Assembly: GCA_002005505.1 (NCBI GenBank)
Contig: KV908508.1
Coordinates: 224,648-239,647 of the forward strand
Length of the DNA: 15,000 bases
Direction: 5' to 3'
Source: Botryococcus braunii
Taxonomy: Eukaryota; Chlorophyta; Trebouxiophyceae
The notes under the pieces were generated by a model. It was not told the DNA's origin and made no database searches. It saw only the letters and a program-made list of their open reading frames with translations. The position numbers and the translations under genes are program-made. Below, piece by piece: positions 1 to 8,616 of the stretch (its first letter is position 1; each line of letters begins with the position of its first letter).

Positions 1-945
<945 letters not shown>

Positions 946-1275
946 ATGTCATTCCATATAATTACATTCCAAGTAGCAGCATTGAGTAACATTCCAAAAA
1001 ATTTGTTATCAAAGACTGAATTTGCAATTGCAAGTTGCAATTTGCAACCTATCCTGTGGGTGCCAGTCCCCTCGCATAGCAGGAAACCGGTTAACCCCGC
1101 AGCCGCATCGAGATCGATATCGTTACCATTGTTGGGAACCCAAACGTACGAAAATATTAGGCAACAACGTTGGTTGCACGAAGATACACTAGATGTGACT
1201 TTGTGCGAGCAGCGAAAATATTTGAAAAGCTTCGTTACAAAAAACGGTTTCCAAGCTCATGGATACCTGAGATGA
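946..1275 (+). CDS. Weak hypothetical open frame, 109 residues
   Basis: An ATG-started frame of 109 codons ending in TGA just before the purine-rich and CA-repeat block. Its composition is not low-complexity (segments such as SRKPVNPAAASRS and RQQRWLHEDTLD), which is why it is listed, but I recognise no domain, signal peptide or membrane segment. A frame of this length can arise by chance in DNA of this composition. No neighbouring gene, promoter or splice context supports it. It could be a decayed exon or nothing. Confidence 0.18.
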   Translation: MSFHIITFQVAALSNIPKNLLSKTEFAIASCNLQPILWVPVPSHSRKPVNPAAASRSISLPLLGTQTYENIRQQRWLHEDTLDVTLCEQRKYLKSFVTKNGFQAHGYLR

Positions 1276-1330
1276 GGGTAGGTAACGTATGACCAAGCAG
1301 GCCCTAGGGTTTGATCATATGAAACCACGA

Positions 1331-1425
1331 GGGTGAAAGGGTGGGGGACCGGGGGAAGGAGGGAGGGGGGAGGGAGGGGTTGGGAGGGGGGGGAGAGAGA
1401 TAGAGAGGCAGGGAGCGTAAGGGGC
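1331..1425 (+). repeat. G-rich purine tract, potential G-quadruplex
   Basis: Nearly uninterrupted purines on the plus strand with at least eight runs of three or more G (runs of 5, 5, 6 and 8 G among them), directly abutting the long CA repeat. Closely spaced G runs of this kind meet the usual G-quadruplex pattern. Confidence 0.7.
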
Positions 1426-1427
1426 AG

Positions 1428-1428
<1 letters not shown>

Positions 1429-1510
<82 letters not shown>

Positions 1511-1716
1511 GTCGCACACACACACACACACACAGTCGCACACACACACACATGTGTACACACACATAGACACACACACACACACACACGGAGAGAGAAA
1601 CACACACACTCACACACACACACACACACACCCACACAGACACACACACACACACACACACACATACACAACCACACACACACACATATATACACGTATT
1701 CACACACACATATACA
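1429..1716. repeat. Compound (CA)n microsatellite
   Basis: Imperfect CA repeat of about 290 bp with interruptions (two GTCGCACA units, GGAGAGAGAAA, TATATA). Long Cys-Val or His-Thr open frames on either strand here are repeat shadows. Confidence 0.97.
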
Positions 1717-3120
1717 TTAAAACATCCACAGAAATATGCCTTCACGTAATTTCAGAAAGAATCGACATCCACCCACCCCAGGGACAAAGCCTTCGGCCAG
1801 AGGATACGTTTAGATGTATATAAGATGTGCCAGACGCATAGCAACAGGTTAGCCTTATCAGAATTCCAAGACGCCACCTGCAAAAAAAGTAAATCTACAA
1901 AGGGAATTCAAAGGAAGGGAAGGGGATAATATGGTTCGGAATTTTCTATCGATGCTGGGCGAAACGATTTGGGTGGTGATGTTGTGTTGCGAGAACCGGC
2001 TAAATACGCCGGAACTGGATTACTGACCAGCATACAGTTATGAAGCACACGTATATACGTTTTATGCCATAAAGGATAAATTGCGTGGGCGAACAGTAGG
2101 TACGTCCTGTCTACAAGTATACTTTTACGGATACGTACATAAGCACTCAGTAAAGGCGGTAATCAGAAACTGCTATTCAATAATAACATTTACAGTCTGA
2201 AGAACACTTCTGTATTTTTTTAAAGAGCACGCTTAATTCGTACCCATACTTTACGAAGGGCTATAAATACTTAATAGTCTGTAACTGCACTGCAAATTAT
2301 AATTAGTTACTGTCTATTTCTTAATTAAATAAGAGTTGAAGCTGATATTAAGGTCGTCTACGTTTTGTTTGTGCTGTGTTTCTCCTCGATGCTATTAAGA
2401 TCCGTTAAATTTTGTGGGATCCTGTGCAGCTATGCAGGAGGTAAAAGATAAATAAATCCAACGGTTGCCCGTGAATTCACTTCGAAGGTGAGAATTCAAC
2501 TTGTGTGCGGATCCGGTATACCGGTCCTTGTTTGCAACTGCAATTGCATTTCGAACAATTCTGTCCTGGACGGGACTGTGTGATATCACTCTGTGGAATT
2601 TAGGTTCGGCTGCGATGTTCTTTGAGAAGTGTATCAAATTAATATTAATTGGACCTCTTCTCTGATAAACGGTCGACAGTTTATTAGTGAAGCTCAAGCG
2701 AGCCGGGGAGTCTTGGATCAACCCATGTTAAAAACTGCCAATTAGTTACTGCAGCAAGACAATATAATGTTTTAGAAACCTTTCTATTTAATTTAATGGC
2801 TTCCAGCATGGAAAATCGTCGATTCGAAACCTTTCTTCGGGTTTTCAGGTTCGCCAGCTCCGAGTTATCAATTTCACACTGCAGCTGGGTTGAACGGCAA
2901 ACAAAAACTTTCATAAGGATCAAACTTAGGTATATAAGTACCTCAATCATATTGCCGTCACTTAAGTTGCAAGTTTAATCTGATTACATATACAGCGACA
3001 GGTGGCTACCAAACCGTCCACCCACTCACTCAATTAATCACATGTCCATTGTAATTTGCAAAACTTATTGTAGACTGGAAAATAAGAATATCCCAAGGTG
3101 TCTGTCTTTCTTCCCCTCTG
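1717..3120. other. Mostly non-coding interval
   Basis: AT-rich non-repetitive DNA between the CA and T/GT repeat blocks. The only content worth naming is a pair of overlapping minus-strand open frames (2395-2950), described separately. No RNA gene or clear promoter was recognised. Confidence 0.5.
2395..2950 (-). CDS. Weak minus-strand open frames, possible broken or spliced gene
   Basis: Two minus-strand frames overlap by about 38 bp in different phases: 2950-2684 (88 residues, with segments such as NLKTRRKVSNRRFSMLEA) and 2721-2395 (108 residues, with segments such as VQDRIVRNAIAVANKDRY). Neither is low-complexity. Together they could be two exons or one frameshifted gene, but I see no convincing donor/acceptor pair at the junction and recognise no family. 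Chance open frames are a real alternative. Confidence 0.18.
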
Positions 3121-3155
3121 TGATTGGGGGTGTGTGTATGTGTGTGTTTTTGTGT

Positions 3156-3156
<1 letters not shown>

Positions 3157-3214
<58 letters not shown>

Positions 3215-3223
3215 TGTGTGTGT

Positions 3224-3270
<47 letters not shown>
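3157..3270. repeat. T48 run followed by (GT)n
   Basis: A 48-base homopolymer T run (3157-3204) passes into interrupted GT repeat to 3270. Open frames here (poly-Phe/Cys-Val, poly-Lys on the other strand) are artefacts. The T run is a likely assembly or sequencing length error point. Confidence 0.95.
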
Positions 3271-3275
<5 letters not shown>

Positions 3276-3280
3276 GTTGT

Positions 3281-3312
3281 GTGTGTGCGCGCGCGCGCGT
3301 GCGCACGCGCGG
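3281..3312. repeat. Alternating GT/GC tract with Z-DNA potential
   Basis: Strictly alternating purine-pyrimidine sequence, GTGTGTGCGCGCGCGCGTGCGCACGCG in character. (CG)n and (GT)n alternation is the classical Z-DNA-forming pattern. It lies about 150 bp upstream of the gene A exon, so it could affect promoter topology, but that is speculative. Confidence 0.6.
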
Positions 3313-3423
3313 GGGCGCATGCTTGCCTGGTCATTTGTGTGTATTTGCTGCGTCTGTTTAATTCAAATTGGTTTGCAAGGATTGAGGAAGGCCTTTCTAA
3401 AAGCTTCTGACTCGGGTGCGTTG

Positions 3424-3457
3424 GTGAGGACAGACTTCGGGAAGTAGCATAGAACAG
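3424..3457 (+). other. Candidate 34-nt intron or short insertion before gene A
   Basis: The stretch begins GTGAGG and ends ATAGAACAG, giving a GT...AG unit of 34 nt flanked by GGTG on both sides. Removing it joins the frame ending ...D-S-G-A-L to the gene A frame V-D-E-M-E. In gene C the related position reads D-S-G-A-D-V-D-D without interruption. It could be a very short intron or a small insertion. Alternatively only its AG may matter, as the acceptor of a longer intron. Confidence 0.35.
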
Positions 3458-3718
3458 GTGGACGAGATGGAAGGAGAGCAGGACCATTCCTCATTAGAGC
3501 AAGGCCCAGAGCACCAAGAAAGTGAAGATACAGAGGGGGTAGAGCAAGCGCTGGGGGGCGAGGAAGCAGGTCAAAACGGTGACAATGGTGGGCAGGATGT
3601 CCCGGTAGAAGGAGAACAAGTTATCCAAGGTAATATTCCGAACGAGCCTTTACCAATCAACCAAAACCAGCTACCGCCGCCAGAAGAGGAAGCCTTTGAC
3701 GAGAATGTGCCACGTAAT

Positions 3719-3940
3719 CCTAACATGCCTCCAGTTCGCCGCGTATTGTTTCCGGCCCCTGACGGTCTTCCTCAGCCCGATCCTCCATGGCTCCAGTTGC
3801 CACCTCAGATCCAGTTGCCACGACATATTCCTAACAGGCCTCCAGTTCAGCGCGTATTAAATCTGACTTCTGCCGCTCCTCCAGCTTTTCCTCATCCGGA
3901 TCCTCCGGAAGATCCACCTCAGATCCCGGAAGGTCCTGAG
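3719..3940 (+). repeat. Two 111-bp tandem coding repeats in gene A
   Basis: Two consecutive 111-bp (37-codon) units. Both begin P-N-[MR]-P-P-V-[RQ]-R-V-L and later contain [LF]-P-[QH]-P-D-P-P, with a small internal indel. Divergence between units is moderate, so the duplication is not very recent. Confidence 0.75.
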
Positions 3941-4160
3941 GCAGCTCCACATTCCGGGGACGTTGAAGAGGAAGTCCAGGATGTAGAGGGCGAAGGTGCG
4001 CTATCAGAGGAGCAAAGGGAGGAGGAGAAAAGGGAAGGCGAGGAAGAAGGGGAGGATAAGCCAGTGGAGGATGAGGAGAAAGAGGATAAGAAGGAACCTC
4101 CGGAGGAAGAGGAGCAGCACGACGGTCAGGAGGATCCGGAGCAGGAGGAAAGCAAAGTGG

Positions 4161-4163
4161 AAA
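4161..4163. repeat. Target-site duplication AAA, left copy
   Basis: AAA precedes the CACTA terminus and is repeated at 8201-8203 after the TAGTG terminus. A 3-bp duplication is the hallmark length for CACTA/EnSpm elements. The base before it is G, so the duplication cannot be longer. Confidence 0.75.
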
Positions 4164-4186
4164 CACTAGTAGAAAAATCGCTCTTA
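4164..4186 (+). repeat. Left terminal inverted repeat of the CACTA element
   Basis: CACTAGTAGAAAAA, then T, then CGCTCTTA. It is complementary to 8178-8200 with one mismatch at position 15 (T here, A in the right copy). Confidence 0.88.
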
Positions 4187-4192
4187 ATCGAA

Positions 4193-4414
4193 TCGGAATC
4201 GGCGCCGAATTTCAGTACGATTATCGAAAAATTTCAGATCGAGTTCAGTAGGCTGCGGACGGTCGGCGGACTGAGTCTGGTCTGAAAATTTTAGTACGAT
4301 TTCAGTTTCGGCCAATTTCAGATTCAATTACGAGACAAATCAGTCGGAATTCAGATTTTGTCGATCTCAATCGGTACTGAAATTCATCGGATGCGATTCT
4401 GATTCTGAACTGAA
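4193..4414. repeat. Left subterminal repeat array (TTCAG/CTGAA and TCGGAAT)
   Basis: TTCAG at 4211, 4233, 4244, 4301, 4317 and 4350; its complement CTGAA at 4282, 4377, 4405 and 4410. TCGGAAT occurs at 4193 and 4344. Ten 5-mers on either strand in about 200 bp is far above the fraction of one expected by chance. In En/Spm, such arrays bind the TNPA protein; that role here is inferred. Confidence 0.7.
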
Positions 4415-4917
4415 TTTATGCTGTCGATATGGTTACATGTACGGTGACGAGACATCTCTACAGCAGAAGTACAAGTGCAGAAACATGTGCTGGGACACTC
4501 TGTGCCACTGATTCCATTATCACCAGCTGAACATGATTGTGGTGGTAATGGCATACAGTGACACAAAGTACCCCCCACACATGTTCCTGCACTCATACTT
4601 AAGCTGTAGATCTAGAGATGGCTCGTCACCATACAAGATTACACAGTGATATAAAGGGACTTGAATCCACCCACCATTCCAGCCATGCCCCACCCATGGT
4701 GTTGTACAATGTATGACAGTATAGAAAACACAGTTGCAAAAGCTTGTGAGGCAACGGTGGAATGAGGCAAGCAGGCAAGAAGTGCAGACGGTGGAATGTG
4801 TGTTCCAACATTAAAGTTCAACAAATTTACAAGGGGCGCAATCATTCACCAAGCCCCATGACCTTCAAACTGGCAACCGTAGATCAACAGGAGAGCTTTA
4901 CGCCAACTGTACGGGTG

Positions 4918-4932
4918 CCCCCCCCCCCCCCC
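4918..4932 (+). repeat. C15 homopolymer
   Basis: Fifteen consecutive C inside the transposon; a likely length-variable site. Confidence 0.95.
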
Positions 4933-5420
4933 AAATCTAGCTGAGCAAACACCACGTGCGATGTTCAAGAAAGCATATTGCAAACCCCTCAACCCTTGCA
5001 ATACAGTAGCCTCCGCAGTCCTTAAATAGGCATGACATGTCACCGTCCAGCAGGGGTCTGACAGAGCTGCATGTAATGCACAATTATAGTCGCAACCTAT
5101 GCACGAATGGCTCGCAGTATCTTCCTTCATGCTGCCACGACTGACATCTTGACAGTGCCTCAGGCTATATGCTAATTCATCCATCGCCGCATGCTGATAG
5201 TGCCTGCCTCAGGGAATCACTCCAGAAGTGTGCATATCGCAAGCCCCCTCATACAGGCCCCTGTGAGCGTAACCTTCTGGTGGATCTCCAAGGGCACGGC
5301 TGCAGGTTTTGGACGGCAATCCAACACGTCCTGCAAGACCCGTAACCGGCAGGACCTTGGCTATAGCTATAGCTACATGCATAGGCCAGCCACAAGAGAG
5401 TACCGCAGTGGCTCCCCCCC

Positions 5421-5655
5421 CCCCCATCCAACACACACACACACACAGACAGAGACGTACGATCGCATGCACACGCACAGACACACATACAGAGACGCAC
5501 GCTCGCACGCACACGCACACAAACAGAGACGCACGCTCGCACGCACACAGACACAGATACAGACCCAGACACACACACACACATACAGAGAGGAACGCAC
5601 GCACACACACAGACCCCCACCCACCCACCCACACAGACAGACAGACAGACACACA
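5421..5655. repeat. Degenerate (CA)n/CACG repeat block
   Basis: Compound CA repeat with CGCACG, CAGA and CCAC interruptions, inside the transposon. The long His-Thr or Cys-Val open frames across it are repeat shadows. Confidence 0.9.
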
Positions 5656-5681
5656 CCGCAAATCAAGACCATATTTACTCC
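5651..5681 (+). repeat. 31-bp duplicated segment, copy 1
   Basis: Matches 6992-7022 at 29 of 31 positions (core TCAAGACCATATTTACTCC). On the minus strand both copies can be read S-K-Y-G-L-[ED]-L-R. Probably a segmental duplication within the element. Confidence 0.8.

Positions 5682-5683
<2 letters not shown>

Positions 5684-5723
<40 letters not shown>
5684..5723. repeat. (GA)n microsatellite
   Basis: Perfect GA repeat of about 40 bp inside the transposon, directly after the first copy of the 31-bp duplicated segment. Confidence 0.95.
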
Positions 5724-5728
<5 letters not shown>

Positions 5729-5976
5729 GACATCCATTCAATTTACCTCAAGCTGCACCGCAACGCAACAACGCAGAAAACTATGATCCTCAGATATCAG
5801 GCTGCAAGTTAACTGAAATCTTGAATTGTCTAGATGAAAGACACCAAGGCAGGTACCAGTACATTATAAAGTAGGATTTGCCTCTGACAGTGAGCTGAAA
5901 TTTTCCATTCCAATATAGCCCCTGCCACACCCACACCCAAGCGGCAGGGAGGAGGGGAGGGAGGAAGGAGGGGGGG

Positions 5977-5978
<2 letters not shown>

Positions 5979-6046
<68 letters not shown>
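5979..6046. repeat. (GA)n microsatellite preceded by G tract
   Basis: About 68 bp of GA repeat preceded by G-rich purine sequence (5941-5979), inside the transposon. Confidence 0.95.
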
Positions 6047-6049
<3 letters not shown>

Positions 6050-6073
6050 CGGGGCGAAGAAATGAGGGCTTAC

Positions 6074-7590
6074 CTTATTCACATAATTGACTACTGATCC
6101 TGAAACTGCAAAGAGCTATAACTTCTGCCTCAGGAATATGCAAGTACTTGGGCCATTTGCTTGTCCCCCATGGCATGCAATCCATTCATTATGGTGGTTG
6201 CACCAAAGTATTTCAACTCCTGCAACCCACAGAGCTCTTGAAAGTCCCATAGCGTCAATTTTTTGGAGTGGTTTGTCCAGCCAGGGGTACTGGAATTAGT
6301 TGTCATACAAAAAGGGACTTGCATGTATGTGTTGGTCTGTGTGAGGGGGGTTGAGATTGTAGAGAGAGACAGCGTGGGCCAAGAGTGCAAAATGACTAGC
6401 CCCTTTGAAGACCAAACAAGCTCTACCCATGTGGTAGAATGAGTGCATAGAATTTCTAAACATTTCACTTCGGCTGCCTACCAAGTGTGGGTGCCCCCAA
6501 CTGATGCCATGAGTTGCACCGTCAACTTGACCCAATAAGTATAACCTTAACACACGGGGGAGAGTGTAAAGGGGGTGCAAGACAAGGAGCAACAGACAGG
6601 GCTCTTGAGGTGGTAATGGCAAGGAGCAACAGACAGGGCTCTTGAGGTGGTAATGGCAAGGAGCTAGAACCAACCCACGTCAGTGAACAGAACACTATAT
6701 GCCTGAATCTTCCAAAAGCAACAGCTTCTACCGCATGAGCCAGATAAACCAAACTTCTGTGATGGGGAACAGCTCGCCTTATCTGCGGGCCCACAGACAT
6801 AGACAGGAGATTGGGACACTTTGTGAAAACGTACAAAGGTTTGAGGAAGAGTCAACTGCTTGCGCTTCCTTTCCCCGGATGTCATGGAGTTGTTTCGATT
6901 ACATTTGTTGCAGCAAGAAGTGAACAAGCCCCTGCACACAACACCTTTGTGACTGCCCTGCATTGATTTCTAGAACAGTATTAGCACCATTACACGCCGC
7001 AACTCAAGACCATATTTACTCCGTAGCCTCCCATTAAAAGAAAATTCCATGCGACGCCCCATGACAGAATTCTTTCGAAAGAGCAAGAGATCTAAAGCTG
7101 CCAACAGTAAAGTGATATACAAAGAGCAACAGAAACATACTGAGAGCAACGCAACACGAAGCAAGGTGAACTCACCTTGAAACGCTATGGGGCCATGCGC
7201 GAGCATCGGAATGCAAACGAAGAGTCCCCGGCGTTCGGAGCAATGCAAGTGCCAACAGGCATAGAACGACCTGGGATAAAGCATGAGAGTGCTAGCCATG
7301 CCATGATATAAAGCTAAATGCTGACTGCGAACTAATCAAACGGCTGTATGCTTCCGACGGAGATTCTCAGGAGATTCGGTCCGAGTCAGCGTACTGCGCT
7401 ACTATTTTTGTACATTAGGAGTTGTACAATCTTTGAGGGCAATACAATAAAACAGTCTTGAAGTACGAAATGTGTGACATACTAGATTATGACCTTCAAT
7501 TGTAACTCCATCAACGGCAAAGGCCTTGACTTCAGGTCCTTGACGCATTACCGACAAGGTGCGAGTGATTACCACGATTCTCACTCTCAC
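6074..7590 (-). CDS. Possible minus-strand spliced gene fragments inside the transposon
   Basis: Low-confidence call. Three minus-strand open segments are not low-complexity: 7590-7402 (with KAFAVDGVTIEGHNL), 7299-6970 (with SVMGRRMEFSFNGRLRSKYG) and 6468-6130 (with LWDFQELCGLQELKYFGA). Good donor-like sites occur on the same strand: A|GTATGT after 7483, AAG|GTGAGT after 7176 and AAG|GTAAGC after 6074. This is what a multi-exon gene read right to left would look like. I could not join the pieces into one frame, see no DDE catalytic signature, and recognise no family. It could be a decayed transposase, a captured host fragment or chance. Confidence 0.22.
6583..6664. repeat. 37-bp tandem duplication (2.2 copies)
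   Basis: A unit beginning CAAGGAGCAACAGACAGG repeats perfectly with a 37-bp period (starts at 6583 and 6620, partial third at 6657). Identity indicates a recent duplication inside the transposon. Confidence 0.93.
6992..7022 (+). repeat. 31-bp duplicated segment, copy 2
   Basis: Partner of 5651-5681. It lies in the minus-strand open frame at 6970-7299. Confidence 0.8.
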
Positions 7591-8141
7591 ACATGCTCAC
7601 CCACACAATCTCCGACTGTTGATCTTTAGTCTACCCCACTTTGCACTGCCCCCTCGGTCTCTACCTGTTTGTATCTTATGGCATTAACTTATGCCTCTCC
7701 GCGTGGTCATTTGCTTCGTTCCTGAACACAGCTTTGCTGTAGAACTGGCTGAACAGGTGGAATGTTGGTCATTTTAGCTTAGTTTGCACCGTATCCGTTT
7801 ACTCCCCAAGAAAGCACGTACAATGCCTTATAACACACTTCATATTCGCAATTACCGTTGAATGAGGGCGTCTGAGCTTCTTGAGTGTGCCACATTGGAA
7901 TTCCATTGAGTATTAGACCGTTTTAAGGATGTTCTGAAATGGTTCTGAATTCCAATATCACAGGACAACGCCCACAAAATGGGCACAGCAGATCACAACT
8001 GCCATGTAACATGCAATGGGATGAGTAATGGACCCCAATCCGATAATTGCGCTGCATTACCTTTTCAAGAAGTAGGCCTTTTGGGGACAACTCTTCACGC
8101 GTCTTAAATTGGTCTGATCCGAACGCCCGATCTGAATCGAG

Positions 8142-8181
8142 TCGGAATCAGAAAACGCGATCGGAATAAGATCGGAGTAAG
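8142..8181. repeat. Right subterminal motifs of the CACTA element
   Basis: TCGGAAT at 8142 and 8161, and an 11-bp tandem pair ATCGG[A]ATAAG / ATCGG[A/G]GTAAG at 8160-8181. The array is much sparser in TTCAG/CTGAA than the left end (8132, 7945 and 7934 only). Confidence 0.6.
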
Positions 8182-8200
8182 AGCGTTTTTTCTACTAGTG
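8178..8200 (-). repeat. Right terminal inverted repeat of the CACTA element
   Basis: Reads TAAGAGCGTTTTTTCTACTAG then TG on the plus strand. Its complement matches the left terminus with one mismatch in 23. Confidence 0.88.
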
Positions 8201-8203
8201 AAA
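8201..8203. repeat. Target-site duplication AAA, right copy
   Basis: AAA directly after the element end, matching 4161-4163. Dropping one copy with the element restores the gene A reading frame. Confidence 0.75.
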
Positions 8204-8481
8204 ATGACGAGCAAGGGGAGGAATTACCGATCAATCCGCAACAGGCAACCAATCCATTGTTGCCCGCTCCCGCTCCCGCTCCCGCTCCCGCTCCCGCTCC
8301 CGCTCCCGCTCCCGCTCCCGCTCCCGCTCCCGCTCCCGCTCCCGCTCATCCGAGCGAACCCACCGGTGGTACTGGAGAACGTCGAAGAAGCGAAAGGATC
8401 AAGCGCCTTGTGGAACTGGCGCAGCGTCCTAGATCACCGCTCCCCGTAAATCAATATCAGTCAAAAAAACGGCGCAGATAA
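8204..8481 (+). pseudogene. Gene A, 3' part: proline-alanine repeat and basic C terminus
   Basis: This is the continuation of gene A beyond the transposon. The frame entered from 4163 plus 8204 has no stop until TAA at 8479-8481. It first continues the acidic/Gln-rich composition (DEQGEELPINPQQ), then has 14 Pro-Ala units encoded by a CCCGCT hexamer repeat, then a basic tail with RRSERIKRL, RPRSPLP and a terminal KKRRR resembling a nuclear localisation signal. LPIN here echoes LPINQNQLPPP in the 5' part. Rejoined length is 975 nt, or 324 residues from the ATG at 3467. Cut off from its start by the insertion, this part has no obvious initiation codon in frame. Nuclear location is inferred from composition only. 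Confidence 0.72.
8263..8346 (+). repeat. (CCCGCT)14 coding minisatellite
   Basis: Fourteen perfect hexamer copies encoding (Pro-Ala)14 in the gene A frame. In another frame it reads Pro-Leu, which is a shadow. Probably length-polymorphic. Confidence 0.97.
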
Positions 8482-8616
8482 GGTAATGCATCAACTTGCG
8501 ACAACAGGTACAAACACCCCCAGGCAAGGGCTGGGCATGTGAGGGGGAGAAAAGGTTGCTGGACACGTGCATATCAGAAATTTCAGCAGATGCAAGGGCA
8601 ATCGGCAAGCTTGTAA

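Larger units (their letters stand above)
3458..4163 (+). pseudogene. Gene A, 5' part: acidic, proline-rich protein interrupted by a transposon
   Basis: Open frame entered at an AG acceptor-like site (3456-3457); the first in-frame ATG is at 3467, giving about 232 codons before the insertion at 4164. The order of regions is: an acidic, Glu/Gln-rich N terminus (GEQDHSSLEQGPEHQES); a Pro-rich middle with two tandem 37-codon repeats (3719-3829 and 3830-3940, sharing P-N-x-P-P-V-x-R-V-L and a downstream P-x-P-D-P-P); then a highly charged Glu/Lys segment. There is no signal peptide and no membrane segment. The frame stays open for 41 codons inside the transposon and stops at 4283-4285, so the present product would lack its native C terminus, which lies at 8204-8481. 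I recognise no family; it is probably a disordered protein. Gene C looks like a paralogue. Confidence 0.72.
4164..8200. mobile_element. CACTA (EnSpm-type) DNA transposon inserted in gene A
   Basis: A 4,037-bp element. The left end starts CACTAGTAGAAAAA and the right end, read inward on the minus strand, starts identically; both continue into CGCTCTTA, giving 22 of 23 matching positions. The En/Spm terminus known from plants is CACTACAAGAAAA, 11 of 13 identical. AAA flanks both sides. The left subterminal region holds ten TTCAG/CTGAA motifs in about 200 bp, and TCGGAAT occurs twice near each end, as expected for transposase-binding subterminal repeats. No transposase could be recognised inside, so it is probably non-autonomous or its transposase is spliced and degenerate. 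The interior is full of CA, GA and C microsatellites and short duplications. Confidence 0.85.

Noticed and set aside
1257..1823. Cys-Val and His-Thr open frames on both strands (also at 3030-3450, 5191-5741 and 12166-12742)
   Set aside because: They are translations of CA/GT microsatellites and have no independent coding support.
3831..4166. Minus-strand Pro-rich 111-residue frame
   Set aside because: Antisense shadow of the gene A Glu/Pro-rich region.
8198..8449. Pro-Leu repeat frame across the CCCGCT block
   Set aside because: Shadow of the Pro-Ala frame, which alone is continuous with the 5' part of gene A and ends in the basic tail.
8340..8481. RRSERIKRL after a Pro-rich spacer as the integrase-RT linker of a Copia-type polyprotein
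   Set aside because: Such linkers have similar basic motifs, but here the frame stops directly after KKRRR. No integrase or reverse transcriptase motif lies on either side, and no LTRs were seen.
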